Made by a program: the position numbers and the translations under genes
Part shown: piece after piece, positions 22,522-30,909 of the stretch
Layout: each line of letters starts with the position of its first letter
Position numbering within the stretch: position 1 is the first letter of the stretch
The notes under the pieces: model-generated
The model's input: only the letters and a program-made list of their open reading frames with translations
Databases searched by the model: none
Told to the model about the DNA's origin: nothing
NCBI GenBank assembly: GCA_013813265.1
Contig: JACCRY010000254.1
Location: forward strand, 1-32,337
DNA length: 32,337 nt
Direction of reading: 5' to 3'
Origin: Parachlamydiaceae bacterium
GTDB taxonomy: Bacteria > Chlamydiota > Chlamydiia > Chlamydiales > Parachlamydiaceae

Positions 22522-24432
22522 ATGGAAATTACACTTTTATCAGCTTCAAATCTACTTCCTAAAGATCGAGATAAACTGAAATCACAGACTAATGAGATTA
22601 TTATCATTGATCAAGATTTAGTGACAAATGAAGTTGGAATGCTTGCAAACATTAGCAACTCATTTAAAGAAATTCTTAATCAAACAGTGAATTACATCGA
22701 TCGAAATATAGATGCTAGGGCGGTTACAAATAATGCCGATAAAATCGTGGCATCGTTAGCTAATGAACGTGACCAATTTATGCCAGAAGAAAAAGAGTGG
22801 AATGAAAGAATCGAAAATTTTGTTGTCCAGTATCAAAATGAAAAAACAAATAGAGAACAAGTCTTGACAACTTTTTTGGATAAAATGGAGAAATCCTACA
22901 ATCTGGAAATTAAGATCCTTGATGGTGTGCAAAATGTAGCTGAAAAAACATTGGCATTTGAAAAATGTGCGATGAAATTTACAGCAATTGGGCAAAATAT
23001 TGCGAAAACTATTCAGTTACTAGATACTGGGACTCTTAGCCTAATTGAAAACATCACGGATAGTTCAGACTTGGTTGTTCCGTGGATTAAAGTGGGACTT
23101 TTAAGCCATAAAATTTCTTTGTTTGGTAAAAAAATTGAATTTTTGGAAAAAGAGCTAAGCAATGCTATCGCTTTAATAGAGTCTGGTGCCTTATCACGCT
23201 TGGAAAGGCAAGAATGCGAATCTAAAATCGAATCTATCCATCATCAGATTTTTAATTTCAAGGCAGAGAAAGCTCAGATCATTAACGAAGTTGTACAAGC
23301 AGGTATGGAAGGTTCTGTCGTTCTTTTAGACAAGACACAAAAAGCTTTATCCGACACATCTACGACAACTTTGATCAAAGAGGGAGCCCAAATGCTAATG
23401 GATGTTTCTGTAGCAGCAGAGGGTGCAGTATTGGCCGGATCGGTTATCGCGTTGGGGGTAAAATTCTACAAAGTTGCAGAGTCCTCTGATAAATTTATCA
23501 CCCTGAAACAAAACATTGAATCTCTAAAAAAGGAACATCATCAAGAACGCAATCCAATAAAAGGCGTAATTTTAAAAGCGAAATTGGATCGATTAACTGT
23601 GTTGGAAAAAGATATCTCTATTGCTCTAGTAAGAAATATTTTAGAAAGTGTTGTAGGTAGTATGGCAATTTGCAGTTCCGTTCAATCACTCTTGGTCGCT
23701 GCAGGCGTTACAATGACAGCCACAACTACTCTCTGTCTTAATGCTACAGGTGTCGGCGCTATCGTTATGGGGACAGGTCTTAGCGTTGGAGGAATGGCTT
23801 ATGCTGCCTATGTTCATCGTCATGAGATAAAACACACAGCTGCAACAATTGATATTCCTGCACGACGATTATTTCTGAATTATCAGTTAAATAAAGAGAT
23901 GCAATTATACGAAATGGCTAAAAATAGTTTCGAAGAGGCTAGCAGAACTTTAGAGGAATTACAAACGATACTACCGGTTGTCTGGGAAGGGAAATTGGAA
24001 ATCGATACTCGTCAGGGATTGGGGGCATTAGAGCAACAAAAGCAAATTACGCGGGTATACCTTCACATTACTCAAACTGTTAATGAAGGTATTGATAAAG
24101 CTACAACAGCTTCATCAACAATGTCTGTTGCTATACCTCGTTTGAAGCAACTTAGGCGTGAACTTCAAGTTTTAGAGAGAAGGCAAGAAATCGAAGATTT
24201 GCAACTAATATGGAAAAAGCTTGAGTCGAAGTTTTCCACTTTTGATATCTATACTTTGATAGCAGTGAAATCAATGGTCAATACATCTTTAGAAGATACT
24301 GAAGATGCTAATAGGGAAGAAATTAAAAATTTAATGTTGTCTCATAAATATCCCTGCAGCACTCCCATTACCTCCGAACAAGTTTTTGACTTTATTATGG
24401 AAGATAAGCAAGTGTTTGCCTACAGAATTTGA
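22522..24432 (+). CDS. Large coiled-coil protein with central bilobed hydrophobic region (Inc/effector-like)
   Basis: The 636 residues have no signal peptide. Long helical, charged segments (about 85-290 and 440-600) flank hydrophobic stretches at ~297-318 (VAAEGAVLAGSVIALGV) and ~370-431, where two closely spaced spans are separated by a short polar turn (LNATGVG). Paired spans with helical flanks recall chlamydial inclusion-membrane proteins and type III effectors, although Inc spans are normally nearer the N-terminus. No enzymatic motif is seen. The ATG at 22522 is chosen because GGAGG lies 5 bases upstream; this SD is masked by an upstream complementary strand. The 3' end overlaps the convergent gene by 13 bases. 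Confidence 0.7.
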   Translation: MEITLLSASNLLPKDRDKLKSQTNEIIIIDQDLVTNEVGMLANISNSFKEILNQTVNYIDRNIDARAVTNNADKIVASLANERDQFMPEEKEWNERIENFVVQYQNEKTNREQVLTTFLDKMEKSYNLEIKILDGVQNVAEKTLAFEKCAMKFTAIGQNIAKTIQLLDTGTLSLIENITDSSDLVVPWIKVGLLSHKISLFGKKIEFLEKELSNAIALIESGALSRLERQECESKIESIHHQIFNFKAEKAQIINEVVQAGMEGSVVLLDKTQKALSDTSTTTLIKEGAQMLMDVSVAAEGAVLAGSVIALGVKFYKVAESSDKFITLKQNIESLKKEHHQERNPIKGVILKAKLDRLTVLEKDISIALVRNILESVVGSMAICSSVQSLLVAAGVTMTATTTLCLNATGVGAIVMGTGLSVGGMAYAAYVHRHEIKHTAATIDIPARRLFLNYQLNKEMQLYEMAKNSFEEASRTLEELQTILPVVWEGKLEIDTRQGLGALEQQKQITRVYLHITQTVNEGIDKATTASSTMSVAIPRLKQLRRELQVLERRQEIEDLQLIWKKLESKFSTFDIYTLIAVKSMVNTSLEDTEDANREEIKNLMLSHKYPCSTPITSEQVFDFIMEDKQVFAYRI

Positions 24433-25022
24433 TCATTTCTCCCTTTAATTTCACGAGACTGCCGCTCAAGCCGGTTTTTTCCCCATGTTTCGAAGTTACG
24501 AAGCAAAGCTCCTTGTCCAGTATGCGGGCGTTTCGATGTCATTGAAATGATATCATTTAACATTGCATCTATTTCATTTCTCTCAGTTTCTTCGAAATAA
24601 GGGCGGCCGTAAGCATTCTTTTTGTCTCTATATTCCAAAAAGAAATCAGTAAAGATGTTTACAGCTGCGTAAACACAATTTTTCGCGATATAGTCTGTTT
24701 TCCAATTAAGAGTAGTCTTTTCCGTTGCATTATTAATTAGTGTGTTCAATGTCGAACTATTCTTGATGCCCCTTTTTATTTTTTTGCCTAGGTGGTTTTT
24801 GGAAATCAATTTTCCTTCCTTCTTTGATAATTCTATGAATCGAACGATCGGATCGCCTTCTTTATCAACTTGAAACCTATGTTTATCCACACAATACGTT
24901 ATGTACTGATACTCCCCACTTTTGATTAAAACCACAGCCTTACCTTGGATTTTGGTAGGATTGATATCCTCAAATCTTTCGAATATGTAGATATTGGCCT
25001 CTGTTGCTTCTGACGCTGTCAT
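24420..25022 (-). CDS. Orphan soluble protein
   Basis: The 200-residue, charged protein has no signal peptide, membrane span or known motif. The N-terminal half is beta-like (KAVVLIKSGEYQYITYCVDK). The middle has NCVYAAVNIFTDFFLEYRDKKNAYG, and the tail is basic and helical (WGKNRLERQSREIKGRND). NCVYAAVN could hold a nucleophilic cysteine, but no His/Asp partners can be assigned. No SD precedes the ATG, so the start is uncertain. It overlaps the 3' end of the 22522 gene tail to tail; together they may form a lineage-specific pair. Confidence 0.55.
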   Translation of the reverse strand: MTASEATEANIYIFERFEDINPTKIQGKAVVLIKSGEYQYITYCVDKHRFQVDKEGDPIVRFIELSKKEGKLISKNHLGKKIKRGIKNSSTLNTLINNATEKTTLNWKTDYIAKNCVYAAVNIFTDFFLEYRDKKNAYGRPYFEETERNEIDAMLNDIISMTSKRPHTGQGALLRNFETWGKNRLERQSREIKGRNDQIL

Positions 25023-25593
25023 AGAGAAATTGTCTAGATCCCCGGATATTTTCTCATTTGGGTGAACCGGTTGTTAAAAGGTCATCAGACCTACATACTA
25101 GCGATAGGCATTCAAAATGATTGTGTTTTGGTGTGTGGCCAATTGCGAATTCTAACACTAAAGGGTGATGCCAATGCAGTTTTGAGGAGAGAAACAGACC
25201 GCGATTTTTCTTTTTTCTATGAAGGATTTTGAAGTTTGACTCGAAATAAAACTAATCATAATCATAATCATAATCATCTTATTAATTAAGATGGCGTATT
25301 CTAATTATACAATGCATCTTATTATTTAAGGTATTAATTTACATCTGTTGTTTTAATTCCAACTAACCGGAGATAGGTGTATATTTGTAAAGTAAATAGT
25401 CGTTAAACTTTATCCCCATTAGGACTAATTCTGTTCTCTTTTCGATCGTTCAACCCAGGGGCTTTCGCGCCACTATCGGGGAAGGCCTCCTGACTTCCAG
25501 ATGTCCAGAAATGCAGTCATTCATTTTATGCTTGCTTCTCTAAAGTCATTTTATGTATACTTTGGCTTTTGCGGTGAGCTCTAAAGAATCTAT
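25023..25593. other. 571-bp intergenic region without a convincing gene
   Basis: A plus-strand open stretch of about 60-70 codons (to 25235) has no SD and no recognisable motif. AATCAT is repeated four times near 25254-25279. An imperfect hairpin CTTAATTAAGATG/CATCTTATTATTTAAG-like spans about 25277-25330. The last 100 bases should contain the tRNA-Val promoter. Confidence 0.45.
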
Positions 25594-25667
25594 GAGGTAT
25601 TAGCTCAGTTGGTTAGAGCGCCACGTTGACATCGTGGAGGTCAGCTGTTCGAGTCAGCTATGCCTCA
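25594..25667 (+). tRNA. tRNA-Val (anticodon GAC)
   Basis: The acceptor GAGGTAT pairs with ATGCCTC (one G-U), followed by discriminator A. The D-arm carries AGCTCAGTTGGTTAGAGC. The anticodon stem CCACG/CGTGG holds loop TTGACAT with anticodon GAC, and the T-loop is TTCGAGT. CCA is not encoded. About 45 bases downstream a hairpin (GTTTTTCATA with TATGAAAAC) may end the transcript. Confidence 0.96.
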
Positions 25668-25815
25668 TTTTCTGTAGTTCACCGCATGTTTAACTTATTA
25701 GGGACTGTTCGTTTTTCATAAAATATATGAAAACGACGTTAGAATGGATGAATATCACTATTAATTGCCTACTTTCCTTCTCTTGTACTTCCTCTTCTGT
25801 TGTTGAGTTGTAGTC

Positions 25816-27579
25816 ATGGAACCCACTTTACAAGCTATACGTCATACTGCTGCTGAATTACTTGCATTTATCGTCTGCAAATTTTTTCCTGACACAAAAC
25901 TACTTTCCGGTGGAGCTGATGAACTAGGGTTTCATTACGATTTTGTTGTTAATTTTCCAGAAGATCCATATTTCATCACTAAGATCGAAGAGGCCATGCG
26001 TGGCCTTGTAAAAGATGAGTATCCTTTTACAAAACGCGAAATGATGCGGGAAAATGCCGCAGAATTATTTGCGCATCGTAATCAGCCTTTGAAAGGCGAT
26101 CTCGTAGCTGCCCAACCCTATAATATCGTTCAGCTGATCGAATTTGGTGGTTTTCTTGATATAGCCCCTCCTGAATACACAGAGTTCACAAGGGAAGTTG
26201 CGGCTTTTAAAATCTTTGATGTTGAAAATATTACTTACTACACCCCTGAGCATGGTCATTTCCCTGCTATACGCATTTCTGGGATCGCTTTTCACGATAA
26301 ACAGCAACTTAAGAAATTTACGAAGCAACTCAAAATCGAAACTGAAGGCGATCATCGTGTATTAGCGCATTCCATGGAACTTTTTGTGTGCGATGAAAAC
26401 ATGAGTAAGCTTTCATGTTCATGGCTCCCAAAAGGATGTTTGATGCGTGAGGCCCTGTTAGGGTGGCGTCAAAAAGCCATAAATAAAATGGGTGTTCTTC
26501 CTGTTATTACCCCTCTCTTTCTAAAAGAAGATTTTTTAAAGAAATGTGAAGCCCTTCCTGTGCAGAATTTTACCGTAGAAATAGGGTGCGATGATAGCGA
26601 TTATGCTCTGTCTTCAACAGTGTCTGAAACCCATGCCGCCCTCTTTGCTTCTAAAACACGTTATGAAGCAGAACTTCCTATTCGTTTTAGTGAAGTTAAA
26701 GAAATTTATAATGAACAAGTAATAAAAACACGTCTTTTGGGAATGTTAAAGACACCTTCTCAATTGATTGATTTCATCCATTCTTTTTGCTCTCCAGAGC
26801 AAATTTATGACGAGCTTATTTATTGGTTGCAATTTATCGACAAAATGGTTAACATCATGAGTTTTAGGTGTCAATGGCATCTTTTCTCACGAGGAGAGAA
26901 GTCTGTCGGCACCCAAAGGCAATGGGATCAAACCCTTGATTTAATGCGAAAGGCCTTGGATTCCTGTGGATTATCTTATGTGCAAGAATCGCACGAAACA
27001 GCTTTTGCCGGCCCTCGAATTGAAGGAAAACTTCTTGATCTTCTAGGGCGTAGTTGGAATGGTCCTGAGCTAGCTATTGACTTTCAGATTCCGACACGAT
27101 TGGGATTGAAGTATAGCAAAGGACTTGATCAAAAAATTCAGCCCTTTATGGTGAGATGTTCTGTTTTTGGACCTTTAGAGCGATTGATAGCATTGCTGAT
27201 TGAAAAAGATGCAGGAGTTTTGCCTTTATGGCTTGCACCTGAACAAGTGCGAATCATTGCTGTGGGACAAAACCAGCATTCATATGCGAAAGAACTTCTT
27301 GTTGCACTGCAGCAGGTCGGAATAAAGGCGACATGCGATTTGAGAAGTGGACCCGGCGCGGGTGCTTTGGGACCAAGAATCCATGAAGTTGAGTGTGCTA
27401 AAGTCTCTTATGCATTGGTTATTGGGGACAATGAAGAAAGAGAAAAAGTAGTGAATGTGCGCAAATGCGGCCAAAAAGCGACTCTATTGCGAATGAAACT
27501 AGATGATTTCATTCAGCAGTTGCGTGGTGACCCTACATTTTCGGGTCCCATGATCGAAAAGTCGACGATTGAATGTTAA
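25816..27579 (+). CDS. Catalytically degenerate threonyl-tRNA synthetase-like protein
   Basis: The 587 residues follow ThrRS from the editing domain to the anticodon domain; the N-terminal TGS domain is missing. Scaffold blocks are conserved: HTAAELLAF (10-18), ELGFHYDF (36-43), FCSPEQIYDEL (324-334), AFAGPRIEGKLLDLL (396-410), FGPLERLIALLIEKDAG (451-467), LPLWLAPEQV (469-478) and the anticodon-domain YALVIGDNE. Against E. coli ThrRS, aligned by eye, the zinc ligands Cys334 and His511 become Ser270 and Arg447 (only His385, as His322, remains). Motif-2 Arg363 becomes Glu300. The editing motif CRGPH becomes APPEY and the second histidine of HxxxH becomes Glu14. Aminoacylation and editing should both be lost. 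It occupies the place of thrS ahead of infC. Confidence 0.88.
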   Translation: MEPTLQAIRHTAAELLAFIVCKFFPDTKLLSGGADELGFHYDFVVNFPEDPYFITKIEEAMRGLVKDEYPFTKREMMRENAAELFAHRNQPLKGDLVAAQPYNIVQLIEFGGFLDIAPPEYTEFTREVAAFKIFDVENITYYTPEHGHFPAIRISGIAFHDKQQLKKFTKQLKIETEGDHRVLAHSMELFVCDENMSKLSCSWLPKGCLMREALLGWRQKAINKMGVLPVITPLFLKEDFLKKCEALPVQNFTVEIGCDDSDYALSSTVSETHAALFASKTRYEAELPIRFSEVKEIYNEQVIKTRLLGMLKTPSQLIDFIHSFCSPEQIYDELIYWLQFIDKMVNIMSFRCQWHLFSRGEKSVGTQRQWDQTLDLMRKALDSCGLSYVQESHETAFAGPRIEGKLLDLLGRSWNGPELAIDFQIPTRLGLKYSKGLDQKIQPFMVRCSVFGPLERLIALLIEKDAGVLPLWLAPEQVRIIAVGQNQHSYAKELLVALQQVGIKATCDLRSGPGAGALGPRIHEVECAKVSYALVIGDNEEREKVVNVRKCGQKATLLRMKLDDFIQQLRGDPTFSGPMIEKSTIEC

Positions 27580-27633
27580 CGTATGTTTATGGCGGTAGTG
27601 TGTTGCTAAAACTAAATAGGAGCAAGTAGCGGG

Positions 27634-28173
27634 TTGAAAGCTAATAGAGAAATACGCGCTCCACGCGTGCGTGTTATAAGCCAAACTGGTGAACAAATAG
27701 GCGTTATCCCGCTATATGAAGCATTGGCAATGGCCGAAGAAGCAGGTCTGGACCTTGTTGAGATCGTGCCAGGGGCAAATCCCCCGGTTTGTAAAATTAT
27801 CGATTATGGCAAATATCGCTATGACCAGACGAAGCGGGAAAAGGAAAGTAAAAAGTCCCAACACCAAGTGAAAGTCAAAGAAATTAAGATAAGGCCGAAT
27901 ATCGGTGAGCATGATTTAGTTACGAAAATTAATCATGCACGCGATTTTCTCGAAGATGGAAACAAAGTAAAAGTGACCTGTACCTTTAAAGGACGGGAAA
28001 TGGCTCACCCAGAAGTGGGTCATAAGCACATAAATAGAATTTGCGATGTATTGGAAGATATTGCCACTCCCGAATCGCCGGCAAAGATGCTTGGACGTAT
28101 GTTAAGTACGATCTTAGCACCGGGAGCCAAAAAGAAAAAAGAAACTGCCAAGCAAGAGGCATCGCTTGAATAA
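27634..28173 (+). CDS. infC: Translation initiation factor IF-3
   Basis: The 179 residues contain both IF3 domains: the N-terminal part with [10 protein letters not shown] and [21 protein letters not shown], and the C-terminal part with [16 protein letters not shown] and the signature [12 protein letters not shown]. It binds 30S, keeps 50S away and checks the start codon. No ATG is near; the frame starts at a TTG (27634) with AGGAG 11 bases upstream, or possibly an in-frame ATA at 27616 inside the SD. Non-AUG starts are the known basis for IF3 self-control. The gene leads the infC-rpmI-rplT operon. Confidence 0.96.
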   Translation: MKANREIRAPRVRVISQTGEQIGVIPLYEALAMAEEAGLDLVEIVPGANPPVCKIIDYGKYRYDQTKREKESKKSQHQVKVKEIKIRPNIGEHDLVTKINHARDFLEDGNKVKVTCTFKGREMAHPEVGHKHINRICDVLEDIATPESPAKMLGRMLSTILAPGAKKKKETAKQEASLE

Positions 28174-28210
28174 AAAAACCCCAGTGCACGTTTGTGCAAT
28201 GGAGGTTTTC
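28174..28210 (+). promoter_or_regulatory. Hairpin in the infC-rpmI gap
   Basis: A long imperfect stem joins AAAACCCC and AGTGCAC with GTGCAAT and GGAGGTTTT around a GTTT loop, directly after the infC stop. It ends in TTTTC. It could be an attenuator or the site where ribosomal protein L20 controls rpmI-rplT, as known in other bacteria. Confidence 0.5.
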
Positions 28211-28283
28211 ATCAAACTGTTGTTTCTTTGAAGGTGTAAACCAATTAAAGAAGTGGTTTGGTGTAATTACTAGGAGAATATCT

Positions 28284-28478
28284 GTGCCAAAGATGAAAAC
28301 AAAAAGGGCCTTATTTGCAAGGTTCAGGGTGACTGCCACTGGCAAGCTTAAACGAGCTCGTGCAGGAAAGCGCCATATTCTGACAAAGAAAACCCCTAAG
28401 CGTAAGCGTCAGCTGTCGCGACCCGGACTTGTTTCCGGTACGCAACTAAAGATGTATAAGCGTATGATGGGTGTATAA
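28284..28478 (+). CDS. rpmI: Ribosomal protein bL35
   Basis: The protein has 64 residues, the normal bL35 length. It begins with the diagnostic [20 protein letters not shown], then [19 protein letters not shown], and is strongly basic. The GTG at 28284 has AGGAG 7 bases upstream, so the longer frame to 28194 is rejected. It is the second gene of the infC operon and part of the large subunit. Confidence 0.96.
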   Translation: MPKMKTKRALFARFRVTATGKLKRARAGKRHILTKKTPKRKRQLSRPGLVSGTQLKMYKRMMGV

Positions 28479-28487
28479 ATGAAAATT

Positions 28488-28508
28488 GTCTGACTGTTAA
28501 AGTCAGAC
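28488..28508 (+). promoter_or_regulatory. Perfect hairpin between rpmI and rplT
   Basis: GTCTGACT pairs perfectly with AGTCAGAC around a 5-base loop; it lies 22 bases before the rplT start and just ahead of its SD. There is no T run, so it is more likely a processing or translational-control element than a terminator. Confidence 0.5.
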
Positions 28509-28529
28509 GCAACATAGTGGAGATTAGCC

Positions 28530-28886
28530 ATGGTTCGTGTAACCAACGCTGTAGCTTCACATCGTCGCAAAAAAAGGATTTTTAAAAGAGCAAAAGGTTT
28601 TGTTGGAGATCGTAAAAACCATTTACGTCTCTCTAGCGAAAGTGTTATGCGTGCTCTTGCCTATAATTATAGGCACCGGAAGATCAAAAAGCGTGAATTC
28701 CGCAGATTGTGGATTCAGCGTATTAGCGCTGCCGCTAAGATTCATGGGATATCCTATAGCAAGTTTATTAATGGACTGCTGAAAGCGAGATGTGAGCTCA
28801 ACAGAAAAATGCTAGCCGATATGGCAGTGCGTGACCCTAACAGTTTTGCTGTTGTTGTCGCTCAGGCCAAAAAGGCTCTTGCCTGA
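28530..28886 (+). CDS. rplT: Ribosomal protein bL20
   Basis: The 118 residues match bL20: [20 protein letters not shown], then [23 protein letters not shown] in pieces, [12 protein letters not shown] and the C-terminal [18 protein letters not shown]. It is an early assembly protein of the 50S subunit and the usual autoregulator of infC-rpmI-rplT mRNA. ATG has GGAG 7 bases upstream. It is the last gene before a strong terminator. Confidence 0.97.
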   Translation: MVRVTNAVASHRRKKRIFKRAKGFVGDRKNHLRLSSESVMRALAYNYRHRKIKKREFRRLWIQRISAAAKIHGISYSKFINGLLKARCELNRKMLADMAVRDPNSFAVVVAQAKKALA

Positions 28887-28903
28887 AGAATTAGTATGTA
28901 CTT

Positions 28904-28937
28904 AAGCGAAGTGTTTTGAAAGCACTTCGCTTTTTTT
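28904..28937 (+). terminator. Intrinsic terminator of the infC-rpmI-rplT operon
   Basis: AAGCGAAGTG pairs with CACTTCGCTT around a 9-base loop and ends in seven T. It separates rplT from pheS, so pheS needs its own promoter. Confidence 0.92.
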
Positions 28938-28973
28938 ATACAGTATATTTACTCAACCCGAGGTATTAGGCAT

Positions 28974-30002
28974 ATGGATCCATCGATTCAATCTCTTCGT
29001 CAAGAATTCTCAAAAGAACTACAAGCTGCTAAAAATTCTAATGACCTCGAAAATATGCGAATTCGCTATTTAGGTAAAAAAGGTCCCATTCAAGCACTCA
29101 TGAAAACTTTAAAGACGGTAAGTGATGAAGAACGTCGTAACCTGGGAAGAGCAATCAATGACCTTAAAGAAGCGGTTACTGTAAGTTTGACTGAAGCTCA
29201 AGAGGCTATTTCAGGAGAAGAGCTCAAAAAGCAACTTGAAACAGAAAAACTTGACGTATCTCTTCCCGGAAGACGCTACTTTCCCGGCCGTAAGCATCCG
29301 GTTACTGAACAAATGGACGAAATGATCTCAATTCTGATAGGAATGGGATTTTCTGTCCAATATGGTCCCGATATCGATAGTGATTATTACAATTTTGAAG
29401 CCTTAAATTTTGCTGAAGATCATCCAGCTCGCGATATGCAAGACACGTTTTATATCACAGACAAATTGCTTTTGCGCACGCATACCAGCAATGTTCAGAT
29501 GCACGTGATGGAGCAACATAAACCACCTATTCGGATTATAGCACCGGGAAAAGCTTACCGCAATGAAACAATTACAGCTCGTTCTCATGTTTTTTTCCAT
29601 CAAATCGAGGGTGTCTACATCGATAAAGGGGTGACATTTGCAGATCTATTAGCTACCCTCAAAGAGTTTTTTAGTAAATTGTTTTATCCCACCATTGAAG
29701 TGCGCTACAGGCCAAGTTATTTTCCTTTTGTAGAGCCAGGTATGGAAGTCGATATAAGCTGTCTGAACTGCAAAGGCAGTGGTTGTGGGCTTTGTAAGCA
29801 CACTGGATGGTTAGAGGTGGCCGGAGCAGGCATGGTGCATCCAGAGGTTCTTAAAAATGGCGGGATAGATCCTGAAATCTATTCCGGCTATGCTTGGGGA
29901 ATGGGCGTCGAAAGAATACTGATGCTCAAAAGAGGAGTTAAAGACATTCGTCACTTTACAGAGAACGATACCCGCCTTCTTCGGCAGTTCAATGGCATCT
30001 GA
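28974..30002 (+). CDS. pheS: Phenylalanyl-tRNA synthetase alpha subunit
   Basis: The 342 residues match bacterial PheRS alpha: an N-terminal coiled coil (1-85), then RYFPGRKHPVTEQMDE, FEALNFAEDHPARDMQDTFY (class II motif region), RTHTSNVQMHVM, GKAYRNETITARSH (motif 2) and GYAWGMGVERILML (motif 3). It charges tRNA-Phe together with the beta subunit; pheT is not adjacent, as is usual in Chlamydiae. The SD is weak (GAGG, 10 bases away). The stop overlaps the start of the next gene by 11 bases, so the two are probably coupled. Confidence 0.97.
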   Translation: MDPSIQSLRQEFSKELQAAKNSNDLENMRIRYLGKKGPIQALMKTLKTVSDEERRNLGRAINDLKEAVTVSLTEAQEAISGEELKKQLETEKLDVSLPGRRYFPGRKHPVTEQMDEMISILIGMGFSVQYGPDIDSDYYNFEALNFAEDHPARDMQDTFYITDKLLLRTHTSNVQMHVMEQHKPPIRIIAPGKAYRNETITARSHVFFHQIEGVYIDKGVTFADLLATLKEFFSKLFYPTIEVRYRPSYFPFVEPGMEVDISCLNCKGSGCGLCKHTGWLEVAGAGMVHPEVLKNGGIDPEIYSGYAWGMGVERILMLKRGVKDIRHFTENDTRLLRQFNGI

Positions 30003-30909
30003 TGATGGTTCGAAAAGCTGGCGAGTCGAGAAGGAAGAATCAGGCACAAAACTGTTAAATTTTTTGCAGAATAAGTTGGGAAAAGAAATTTCTTTGCGGA
30101 AATTAAAACAAGCTTTAGAACAAAATCTTTGTCACGTGAATAGACGGGTCGAGCATTTTGCTTCAACTGTTGTCGGATGGGGAGATGAAGTTGAATTTGC
30201 CCTGGATAAAATGGTTTTTAAAACTTCTAGGAAATCTCTTATTCCTCCAGCAATTTTGTATGAAGATGAAGATTTTTTACTCATCGATAAGCCTTCAGGT
30301 ATCTCTTCAGAGGATAAGGCTCTTTTAGAAATTTTAAAATCTATGGGAACGCGACCCGAATTAGCTTTAGCGCATCGACTTGATAAAGAAACTTCAGGCG
30401 TTCTGGCATTCACGAAAACAGCGTGCGCAAAAGAAGCTCTATACAAACTGTTTAAAGAGCGTAAAGTCTCCAAACGCTACAACGCAATCGTTGCAGGCAT
30501 TCCGGGAAAAATGTACGGTCGAATCGACAATTTTTTAGGAAAAATCGCTGATTATGAAGGTCAAAATCTTTGGGGCGCTGTTGAACCAGAAAAGGGTATG
30601 CGTGCCGTAACTGACTGGAAATGTATAAATCGAGGCAAAAATTCAACGTTTATTGCCTGTTCACCGCTTACCGGTCGCACGCATCAAATCCGGGTCCACC
30701 TAGCGAGCATTGGTCATCCAATTTTGGGGGATATGCTTTATAACAAACTGAAAAATCCTCCTTACCTTCCAAGTCGATGCCTTCTTCATGCAGCAGAAAT
30801 GGGCTTTGAACATCCATTTACAGGCAATCAACTTGTTACAATCTCTGCCCTGCCGGCAGATTTTGGGGAAGCGGCTGCCGTACTCGGATTGAAAATAGGT
30901 TTGTCATGA
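29992..30909 (+). CDS. RluA-family pseudouridine synthase
   Basis: The 305 residues have an N-terminal S4-like RNA-binding part (~10-70, with LLNFLQNKLG and LCHVNRRVE). The RluA catalytic domain follows: LLIDKPSG (96-103), the catalytic Asp131 in AHRLDKETSG, KRYNAIV, and LTGRTHQIRVHLASIGHPILGD in pieces. It converts specific uridines in rRNA (RluC/RluD-type targets) or tRNA to pseudouridine; the exact site is not predictable. ATG at 29992 overlaps pheS. The 3' end overlaps the heptosyltransferase by ATGA, making a three-gene coupled unit. Confidence 0.94.
   Translation: MASDDGSKSWRVEKEESGTKLLNFLQNKLGKEISLRKLKQALEQNLCHVNRRVEHFASTVVGWGDEVEFALDKMVFKTSRKSLIPPAILYEDEDFLLIDKPSGISSEDKALLEILKSMGTRPELALAHRLDKETSGVLAFTKTACAKEALYKLFKERKVSKRYNAIVAGIPGKMYGRIDNFLGKIADYEGQNLWGAVEPEKGMRAVTDWKCINRGKNSTFIACSPLTGRTHQIRVHLASIGHPILGDMLYNKLKNPPYLPSRCLLHAAEMGFEHPFTGNQLVTISALPADFGEAAAVLGLKIGLS

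Noticed and set aside
25050-25235. Plus-strand open stretch of ~60 codons
   Set aside because: No ATG, no SD and no motif; such lengths occur by chance.
25254-25279. AATCAT tandem units as a CRISPR or functional array
   Set aside because: Only four 6-base units without spacers; a simple microsatellite.
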